A stretch of DNA of 64,000 bases from Armillaria gallica (taxonomy: Eukaryota; Basidiomycota; Agaricomycetes; Agaricales; Physalacriaceae). This document shows positions 18,310 through 28,053 of the stretch, piece by piece; the first letter of the stretch is position 1, and each line of letters starts with the position of its first letter. The notes below the pieces were generated by a model. It saw only the letters and a program-made list of their open reading frames with translations. It ran no database searches and was not told where the DNA came from. The stretch lies in the NCBI GenBank assembly GCA_037576215.1, contig JBANDB010000023.1, positions 33,793 through 97,792 of the forward strand, in the 5' to 3' direction. Position numbers and translations under genes: made by a program.

Positions 18310-21300
18310 CTTTCTGCCTCCTTGCCCCCCCCCTGCCTTTCGCCGAAGGAGCCGAAGGACGGCCCGCCTTCCCCTCGCCTAGGTAGGAGCCCCCCCCCCT
18401 GCCTGTGCCCTCCTTCCTACCCATCCGTAGGTAGGATTCATAAGAGGGAAAGCCGCCGAAGGAGTTGCAAAGGGTAGGGTAGGAGCCTAGTCCTCCCTAC
18501 CCTTCGGCCCCCTGCCTTTGCCTTTAACCTTTGCCCCGCCTATGGCTACTAGGGGTGCTAAGCTCTCCGAAGGACTAGGACTAGGACCCCTAGGGGGACG
18601 AATGCGGCGAAGGAGGGGAGGATTAATAAGGGGCACAGGGAGTTTAGGAGCCTAGGTAGGAGGACATACGGCGAGGGCTCCCTCCCTAGGATTCATTCCT
18701 GCCCCCCTGCCAAAGCCCTCCTTCCGCCCCTGCCAAAGCCCATTAGCCTCCCTCCCCCTACGGTCCGTAGTCCGTAGTCCGTAGTCCTACGGAGAGAAGG
18801 AGGCGGGGCAAAGGTAGGAGGAGAGCAAAAGGATTAATAAGGGGCTTTGGTACCCTACGGCGAGGCCTACGGAGAGGAAGGGTTAATTAGTCCGTAGGGT
18901 CCGTAGGGAAGAATTCTCTCCATTTTTTCATTTGTCTTCCTTTGCCCTACCCCCCCCCCCCCGAGGGGGGAACTGTGGCTTCCTAGGAACTAGTAGAGGA
19001 GAGGGCGCCTACCCTTCGGATTAATAAGAAGGCAGGGGAGGAGGTAGAACTTATTTATTCCTGATCCTATTAGAAAAGAAAGCTTCTCCGTAGGAGTCCT
19101 TAGTAGGAGAATGTTAAAACTTTTACTTCTCCTTCCACTAATTAGCCTAAGCTAAATACCTGTGGAGCTTGATCACAAGCACCTTTAGCGCAAACTATAA
19201 TAGAGGCTATTCAAGTAGCTATCTATCTTGCCTCGCCCCCCTGCCTTTGCCGCCCCCTGCCTTAGCCCAAGTAGCCATAGGCGGGGCATAGGGAAGGAAA
19301 AGCCGCCGAAGGACTAGTCCTTCGGCGGCAAAGGGTAGGGTAGGACCGTAGGATTCTTTCCTAGGCCTAATTAGGCCTAATTAGAAGTAGGAGGGGGGGG
19401 CTAGGTAGAGTTAGAATTATAATCTATAGGACTGATTTTGTAAAAACTATTAACCCTTGGCCCGACCCGGCCCCTACCCCACCCCGTCCTAGGAGTTGCC
19501 CTCCTCTCCGAAGGCCGAAGGCCGAAGGCCTTCCCTACCCAAAGCCCCGCGCTTTAAAGGCAGGGGCTCCTACCCTAACCTATGCCCCTAGTCCTTCGGC
19601 GGCTACGTAGGGCTAAGGCAGGGGGCGAGTAGTGATGAACCCTAGGGTAGTAGTATTACGTAGTAGTAGTAGTACTCGCCTTCCAAAGCCCCGCCTATGG
19701 CTACTAGGGGTGCTAAGCTCTCCTAGGCCGAAGGAGGGGGGGGGGGGGGAAGGAGTGAGGATTCCTAGGGTAGCCCTCCGTAGGGAGGGCCCTCTAGTAG
19801 TTATGAACCCTAGGTTCTAGCCTAGGAGTAGGAGGCCCTAGGGGGGGGGGGGGGGGGGGGGGAGGGCAAGATATAAAATATTAAACCTAATTTGATATTA
19901 ATATATATATTAGTTTAGTTTACTGAGTTAACTCTAAAAATTAATAGGTCTAATATAGGTCATTTATTGTTTAATAACTTTTTATTCTCTCCGAAGGACC
20001 GAAGGGTAGTACTCCGAAGGGGTACTAGTACGTAGTAGTAGTAGTAGTCCTCCTACGGAAGGAGCCGTAGGACCTACCCATCCGTAGGTAGGATTCATCA
20101 GAAGGAGCCGAAGGGTAGGACCAATTGGACCGTAGGACCGTAGGCCTCGCCTCCGTAGGCAGGGAAGGAGGCCTTCCCTAGGATTCAATAGAGTAGTGCC
20201 TACCCTTCGGCTCCCTGTGCCCCTTATTAATCCTCCCCTGCCTGTGCCCTCCTTCCGTAGGAGGGAAAGCCACAGTTGCAAAGGGTGGCTTTAAAGGCAA
20301 AGGGTAGGGAAGGAGTACGTAGTGATGATTCCGTAGGGTTGCCCTCCTAGGATTCATCATTCCTTCGGGGTAGTCCGAAGGACTTGTAGTGATGAATCCG
20401 TAGGTTCTAGAAGGACTACTAGGAAGGGGGGGGGGGGCACTACTAATTCCTTCGGCCTTCGGCCTTCGGCCTTAGGAGAGGAAGGGAGGAGGTCCTAATG
20501 CCAGGGAAAATAAGGAGGAATAAGGAGAAAAAGGACAGAATCCTTGTTTTTTTTAATAAAAATAAACATAAACATACTTAAGTGTTAGATATTTATTTTT
20601 TTCTATTTTATCTTTAGCCCACTAGTAGTACTAGTTCCTCTCCTCCTACCTTTGCCCCGCCTTCCTTCGGCGGCTAATGGCAAAGGCAGGGGCGGAAGGA
20701 ATGAATCCTACCTACGGATGGGTAGGCAGGGTAGGTAAGGACTAGTAGGAGGGGCCTCCCTTAGGAATACGAAGGAATTACCCTCTCCGAAGGCCGAAGG
20801 CCTCAGGCCGAAGGAATTAGTAGTCCTTCCCTTCCCAAAGCCCCGCGCTTTAAAGGCAGGGCTCCTACCTAACCTATGCCCTTATTAATCCGTATGGCTA
20901 CTAGGGCATCCGGCAGGGGGGGCGAGAGTTTAAAGTTAAAATTTTCTATTTAAATTTACCACAAAATTATTTTTGTTTTGTTTTGTTTGTTTGTTTGTTT
21001 GTTTGTTTGTTTGTTATCCTCTACCCCCCCCCCCCTCTCGCCCCCTGCCTTTGTCGCCGAAGGAAAAGCCAAAGGCGGGGCAAAGGGTAGGAGAGGTCTA
21101 CTCGCCCCCTTGCCCTGCCTTTCCTAGGGCCGCCTTCCCTTAGGAGGGCTCCTCGCCTAGGGAAGGAGCCTAGGGTAGGAAGGAATGAATCCGTAGGGTA
21201 GGAGTTGCAAAGGTAGGAATGAATCCTTTGCCCTCCTCTTACCTAAGATTCCTCACTAGTAGAGGGGGGCAAGGGTTGGGTAGAAGGAAGAAGGACGGGG

Positions 21301-22500
21301 GGGGAGAAGGAGGCAAGATATATTTTTCAATAACCTAGAACCTTAACTTCATTCATTATTTTCTATTACCCTCCTCGCCGTAGGCCTGGCCCTGCAGTTC
21401 CCCCCGCATTCGGGGTAGGGCGCCTTCCCTGCCCCCTGCCAAAGCCCTCCTTCCGCCCCTGCCTTTGCCCATTAGCCCCCCCCCTACGGTCCGTAGTCCT
21501 ACGGAGAGAAGGAGGCGGGGCAAAGGTAGGAGGAGAGCCATAGGATTAATAAGGGGCAAAGGTACGGAGGCGAGGGCTAATTAGTAGTAATTAGTAGTCC
21601 TTTTTTTATGAATCCTACGGTAATTAGCCTCGCCTAGGGTAGGACGGTAAATAGCCTACCCTAGGATTCATAAGAGGAGTAGCCTTTTGACCTGTGGATT
21701 CATCACTACGGTCCTACGGTCCCCTAGGGGACCTAGGTCCTACTAGAGAAGTTTTAATCCGAAGGAGTAGGCCTTCCGTAGGTAGGAATTAATCCGTCCT
21801 TTTTGAGTCCTCCTTTTATTCATCCTAGGCCGGAAGGAGGAGGCCCTCCTAAGGACGGACAGGAGAAATAATATTCTAAATAAATTTAAGAATGACAGTT
21901 TTAGATATCTTAACTCCTCTTTTAAATTAATTTAATTTATAACTAAGCTTTATAAATTATAAATTTAATCCCTCCTTTTTTGAATCCGTAGGAATGAATC
22001 CGTAGGTATGATTCCGTAGGTATGATTCCGAAGGCCGGCTCCTTCCTGGCCCCCTTTGGCTAGGAGCCTTGAGCCAGGGGAAGGCGGGCCGTCCTTCGGC
22101 GGAAAGGATTAATAAAGGGGGCTCCTACCCTACCTTTGCCCCGCCTTTTTAGCCCCCCCCTAGGATTCATAAGAGCCTCCTTCCCTACCCAAAGCGCGCT
22201 TTAAAGGCAGGGGGCTCCTTCCCTACCCTTTGCCCTTATTAATCCTGTGGCTGAAAGGCAGGGGGAATACGGACTCCTTCGTAAAGGACAGGGGGGCACT
22301 ACTCGCCGTAGGAGAAGGAGAAGGACGGACAGATGGTTTTCTTTTCCTTATTAGTCCGAAGGACTGGCCCTTTTTAATCCAAAGCCAAAGGGTAATTAGT
22401 AGGGTAATAATAGGTTAGGTAAGTAAAAAGTCAAAGTCAAAAATGGCAGGTAAAAAAAGGGGTAGAAATAAAATTATAATTCAAACCTCTTTATTCCCTT
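18310..22500. repeat. Long GC-cluster field between rnl and trnF
   Basis: About 4.2 kb holds no gene that can be supported. It alternates GC mosaics with short AT-rich islands (19040-19240, 19400-19470, 19866-19985, 20500-20630, 20935-21010, 21310-21370, 21860-21975, 22400-22500). A repeated module of about 70 nt (CCTACCTTTGCCCCGCC, then CTTCGGCGGCTAATGG, then GGCAGGGGCGGAAGGA) occurs at 20648 and again at 24730, 25324 and 52104. A (TTTG)n run is at 20967-21014. The island at 19150-19235 has possible RNA structure but no recognised family. Confidence 0.7.
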
Positions 22501-22515
22501 TATTATTGAAGTTTT

Positions 22516-22586
22516 GCCTCGGGAGAGAATTGAACTCCCATCTCAATTTCTTCAGAATCGCGCTTTGACCACTAAGCAACCGAGGC
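22516..22586 (-). tRNA. trnF(gaa): tRNA-Phe (GAA)
   Basis: The acceptor GCCTCGG pairs with CCGAGGC. The D arm is GCTTAGTGGTCAAAGC. The anticodon stem CGATT/AATTG has the loop CTGAAGA giving GAA. The T arm is GGGAGTTCAATTCTCTC. The fold is complete. Confidence 0.93.
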
Positions 22587-22599
22587 TCTAATTTTTACT

Positions 22600-23480
22600 G
22601 TGTAGTGTATTTTGTTTGTTTCTCCTCCTTTCCGTCCTTCTTTCCTTATTAATGATTCATCCTTGATGAATCCGTCCTCCTCCCCTGGCCCGCAGTTCCC
22701 CCCCCCCCCCCCCCCCCCCCGCATTCGGGGTAGGGCGCCTTCCCTGCCCCCCCCCTGCCAAAGCCCTCCTTCCGCCCCTGCCAAAGCCCATTAGCCTCCC
22801 CCCCCTACGGTCCGTAGTCCGTAGTCCGTAGTCCTACGGAGAGAAGGAGGCGGGGCAAAGGTAGGAGGAGAGCCATAGGATTAATAAGGGGCAAAGGTAC
22901 GGAGGCGAGGGCTAATTAGTAGTAATTAGTAGCCTTAATTAGGAGTAGCCTCCTCCTCTCTAGTTGTAGTAGTAGTAGTACTCGCCCCCTGCCTTAGCCG
23001 CCCCCTGCCTTAGCCCAACGTAGCCGCCGAAGGACGTAGTCCTTCGGCGGCATAGGGAAGGAGTAGCCGCCGAAGGAAGGCGGGGCATAGGGAAGGGAAG
23101 GAGCCTCCTGAGGAAGGAAGGAGTAGTAGTAGTAGTAGTAGTAGTAGTACGTAGTAGTCCGAAGGAGTGATGAATCCAAAGGTAGGCCCTCCCTAGGCGA
23201 GTAGTGCCTACCCTACCCCTAGCCCTCCGAAGGGCTATTGGAATGGGCAAGGGCAGGGGGGGGGCTCCTACCCTACCCTTAGCCCCTTATTAATCCGTAT
23301 GGCTACTAGGGCATCCGGCAGGGGGCGAGGGTAGGCGGGCCGTCCTTCGGCGGAAAGGATTCATACAGGGGGGGGGCAAGGAAGGAGGAGAAGCCTTTTG
23401 AATCCTAGTCTTATGAATCCTAGGAAATAAGGAGGAGGAAAAAAAGGACAGTCTCCGTAGGCGGAATTTTAAAGGGGCAA
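22600..23480. repeat. GC-cluster spacer between trnF and trnA
   Basis: A C tract of about 22 nt at 22691-22710 runs directly into GCATTCGGGG. The 28-nt CGCCGAAGGAC palindrome is at 23022-23049. A (TAG)n tract is at 23122-23149. No gene is seen. Confidence 0.7.
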
Positions 23481-23489
23481 GGGTTAAAT

Positions 23490-23559
23490 GGAGAAAGATA
23501 GATTTGAACTATCATATTTGTAATGCAAATACAACTGATTACCATTATCAGATTCCCCC
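23490..23559 (-). tRNA. trnA(ugc): tRNA-Ala (TGC)
   Basis: The acceptor GGGGGAA pairs with TTTCTCC, including two G-U pairs. The anticodon stem TTGTA/TACAA has the loop TTTGCAT giving TGC. The T arm is GATAGTTCAAATCTATC. Confidence 0.88.
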
Positions 23560-23574
23560 TTTTTATATATTATT

Positions 23575-24935
23575 TTGCCCTCCCCCCCCCCCCCCCTGCC
23601 CTTGTCCAGCCAAGGGCGGGGCAAGGGTTGCCCTAAAAGCCAAGGGCGGGGCAAGGGTTGCCCTAAAAGCCAAGGGCAGGGCTAGGGTTGGACGGGTCGG
23701 GCCAAGGGTTATAATTTATATTATTTTTTTATTTTATTTTATATTTTATATTTTCTCTACGTAGTCCGAAGGGTAGTAGTAGTAGTAGTACTCCGAAGGG
23801 GTAGTAGTACGTAGTAGTAGTACTCCGAAGGGGTAGTAGTAGTAGTAGTAGTACTCCGAAGGGGTAGTAGTAGTAGTAGTAGTAGTAGTACTAGTAGTAG
23901 CCTCTCCTCCCCCTACGGGTCCGTAGTCCGTAGTCCTACGGAGAGAAGGCAGGACCCCTGCCTTAGCCGCCCCCTGCCTTAGCCCAACGTAGCCGCCGAA
24001 GGACGGCGGGGCATAGGGAAGGAGTAGCCGCCGAAGGAAGGCGGGGCATAGGGTAGGGAAGGCAGGACCCCCTCGCCTCGCCTCTCCTCCCCGAATGCGG
24101 CGAAGGAGGGGAGGATTAATAAGGGGCACAGGGAAGGGAAGGACTTAGGAATCCTAGGGTAGGGCGGAATCATCACTAGTACTCCTTAGGACTACTACTA
24201 CTACTAGTAGAGGAGGCAGGCTTCTCGCCGAAGGAAGGGAGCAGGCTTCGTACTTCTCTACCCCTCTACGCAGTGATGAATCCGAAGGTAGGTAGGGGCA
24301 CTACTCGCCGTAGGAGAAGGCCGAAGGCCGAAGGCCGAAGGAGAAGGACTACTACTACTAGTACTAATACTACTAGAGGTGGACGGCTTTCCTTTTTTTT
24401 AAAAAGGAGGACTCCTTCTTTTTTAATCCGAATGGCTCTTTTATTATTAAAATTGACCTCTTTTATTCCCTCCTCGCCGTAGGCCTGGCCCGCAGTTCCC
24501 CCCCCCCCCCCCCCAAAAGCCCCGCGCTTTAAAGGCAAAGGCAGGGGGCTCCTACCTAGGCGAGGGTAGGCGGCCCGTCCTTCGGCTCCTTCGGCGAAAG
24601 GCAGGGGTCAGGAGGGGGAAGTACGGAATCCTCTCGCCGCAGGGCAGGAGCTAGGGTAGGCCGAAGGAAGGACGGACGGCTGGGGGGGTGCCCATATTAA
24701 AAAGGTTTTAACAATAAGCGTATACCTCTCTCCTCCTACCTTTGCCCCGCCTTCCTTCGGCGGCTAATGGCAAAGGCAGGGGCGGAAGGAATGAATCCGT
24801 AGGACCTACCCTACCCTATGCCGCCGAAGGACTAGTCCTTCGGCGGCTACGTAGGGCTAAGGCAGGGGGCCTACGGCGACCGTAGGACCAATTGGACCGT
24901 AGGTATTCATTTTTTTGTTTTTTAAAATTTTTTTA
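23575..24935. repeat. GC-cluster field between trnA and cox2, with a long family A copy
   Basis: A long family A copy in reverse orientation spans about 23579-23708, with the GGGGCAAGGGTTGCCC unit repeated inside. It is followed by (TAG)n interspersed with CTCCGAAGGGG (23772-23897), a GAATGCGGCG unit, and the 70-nt CCTACCTTTGCCCCGCC module at 24730. No gene is seen. Confidence 0.72.
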
Positions 24936-24944
24936 AACTAATGA

Positions 24945-27900
24945 CTATTGAGAAGCTGTGTCAATCCAAACTAAGAAATCTGGAGAAGAAACAGCTTCAA
25001 CTACGATTGGCATAAATCCATGCCAAACTCCGCAGATCTCACTACATTGACCGTAGAAAGTTCCAGTTCTTTCAGCTAAGAAGGATACTTGATTTAATCT
25101 ACCAGGTACACAATCTAATTTTAAACCTAAAGAAGGTACTGCGTAAGAATGGATAACATCAGCCAAATATAAATTCTTAGATAATGTTGAGCTTATATAA
25201 CAATTGCCCTCTCCTCGCCCCCCTGCCTTTGCCTAAAGCCATAGGATTAATAAGGGGCAAAGGGTAGGGTAGGACCAATTGGACCGTAGGAAGGAGCCCT
25301 ACGGACAGGCAGGGGGCTCTCTCCTCCTACCTTTGCCCCGCCTTCCTTCGGCGGCTAATGGCAAAGGCAGGGGCGGAAGGAATGAATCCTACCTACGGAT
25401 GGGAAGGACCGAAGGACCAATTGGACCGAAGGACCGAAGGACTAGGAGGGGGGGCCAGGATTATTAAGGATGGATAAAATTTTAATTAAAAATACATACT
25501 TGGACTATATCTTAATCTTAAAAAGATTTCTCGCATTTAGTCTCTGAGGAACCTGCTCTCCGTAGTCCTCCTACGGTCCTTTTTATTCAGGAAAAAAAAA
25601 GGAGTCCTACTTTTTTCCGGTCCCCCCTGCCTTTCGCCGAAGGAGCCGAAGGACGGGTCTCCTTCCCTGTCCTAGGGCCGCCTTCCCCTGGCTAAGGCCA
25701 AGGCTCCTGAGCCACAGGTGGGCGAGGCCTATGGACAAAAAGGAATGGGGGAAGCTTATTAAGATACTATTAGGTTTCCTGCTGATTGCTCATTGTATCA
25801 TTTTAATTATTTTCACCTATTTATTCCCTCGCCTAGGGAAGGCGCCCCCTTTAGGATTCCTGTCCTAGGGCTGCCTTCCCCTTAGGAGGGCTCCTCTCCG
25901 AAGGCCGAAGGCCTACCCTACCCTGTGCCCCCTGATTAATCCTCCCCTGCCTCGCCTCCCCCTTGCCTGTGCCCTTTAGCCGCCGAAGGACTTCCCCGCA
26001 TTCGGGGTAGGGGCAAAGGGTAGGAAGGGAAGGAGCCCTAGTAGCCGCCGAAGGACTAGGGGCAAAGGTTAAAGGCAAAGGCAGGGGCTCCTACCCTGCC
26101 CCCTTCCTACGGCCTCTCGCCGTAGGAACGGCGAGAGCTTCGCACGAATTCTAGCCGCCGAAGGACTAGGGGCAAAGGTCAGGAGGCGAGTAGTGATGAA
26201 CCCTAGGGTAGGAGTTGCAAAGGTAGGAATGAATCCTTTTAGCCTTCCCCTCGCCGTAGTCCTAGGGGAAGGCGGCTCAGGGCTCCTAAGGGCAAAGGGT
26301 AGGTAGGAACCCCCCTGCCTTCTTATTAATCGAAGGTAGGCGCCCTCCTAGCCACAGGCGGGGCAAAAGTAGGAGCCCCCCTACTAGTTCCTTTGCCCTC
26401 TCCTCTAGTAGTTCCGTAGGAGGGCCGCCGAAGGACTTCCCCGCATTCGGGGTAGGGGCAAGGGGGGGGGGGGTAGGGAAGGCGCCCCGTCCTTTACTGA
26501 TTGGGCGCCTTCCCTAGGCGAGGGCAGGGGTTAATATAGGTAAATTAAACATTAGAGGTTTCCAGCATATAGCGAGATTCAAATTAAATTTAAATAAATA
26601 TTCTTTCTTTTTTCTTGCCTCTCCTCCCCCTACCCCGAATGCGGGGGGGGGGGGGGGGGGGGGAAGTCCTCGCCCCCTGCCTTAGCCGCCCCCTGCCTTA
26701 GCCCAACGTAGCCGCCGAAGGACGTAGTCCTTCGGCGGCATAGGAAGGAGTAGCCGCCGAAGGACTAGTCCTTCGGCGGCATAGGGAAGGAAGGAAGGCG
26801 AGAAGGAAGGCCCTCTACTAGTAGTAGTAGTAGTAGTAGTCCTCCTACGGAAGGACCGTAGGCCTCGCCTCCGTAGGGTAGCCGCCGAAGGACGGCGGGG
26901 CAAAGGGTAGGGTAGGCAGGACCAATAGGACCTAGGACCAATAGGACCTAGGTCCTAGGACCGAAGGTCCTATTGGTCCGTAGGTTTTAGGAGAGGGGTA
27001 GAAGCTACGTACCCCTTCGGAGTACCCCTTCGGAGTACTACGTAGAAAAGGAGGGCTAATTAGTCCTAATTAGTCCATCGGACAGGGGGCTTAGCAAAAT
27101 TAATATAAATATAAATATAAATATAAATATAAATTTAATAGGGGCAAGATGTTTTACCTGTAACAATTAATCTGATGTGGCAATCTACAGGTATAATTAA
27201 TTTATTATCCACATCTAAAAGTCTGAATTGACCTAATTCTAAATCAGACTCAGGTACCATGTAAGAATCGAAATCTATAGAATTCCCTTGATCAGTTATA
27301 AAATCAGAGTATTCATAAGGTAGGGTCGAGTACCCGCACCGTGATTACTTGTATTTAAAGTAACTGGCAACGAATACCCTCCCTCCGAACCGTACGTGCA
27401 AGTTTCCCCGCATACGGCTCTCCATCTTCTATATCAAAAGGAGTATTTTTTTATTATGGTTTAGTACTAATTAATTTATTAAGAGCTATTCCATCGTATT
27501 TTCCCTCGCCTCTCCTACGGACCCCCTGCCTTTGCCTAAGCCATAAGATTAATAAGGGGCAAAGGGTAGGGAAGGCAGGGTAGTCCTACGCCTACGGAGA
27601 GAAGGAAGGCAGGGTAGGAAGGCCTTCCGTAGGAGTTTGGCCGAAGGAAGGAAGGCATGACAGGAAGTCCAAACCGGAATTTGTTTCCTATTCAATTGTT
27701 TCATAATTTGTGTAAATCCTTCAGTTTTCCCTTTTCTAATATGTTTTACATGATGCATTTGAATATCTTCACTTTCACCACATATTAGACAATCTTGGTC
27801 CCATAAGTGTTTAGATCTCACCGCAAAGTTTATAACTGAAAACGGATCAAAATTAAAATAATTTCCGCCCTCCCCCTGCCCCTGCCCCCCCCTGCCCTTG

Positions 27901-28017
27901 TCCAGCCAAGGGCAGGGGGGGGGCAAGGGTTGCCCTAAAAGCCAAGGGCGGGGCAAGGGTTGGACGGGTCGGGCCAAGGGTAGTTTGAAAGTTCTGTCTC
28001 TCCCCCTACCCCGAATG

Positions 28018-28053
<36 letters not shown>

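Noticed and set aside
19150..19235. Possible RNase P RNA or other structured RNA
   Set aside because: The conserved mitochondrial RNase P core sequences were not found. Only short complementary pieces are visible.
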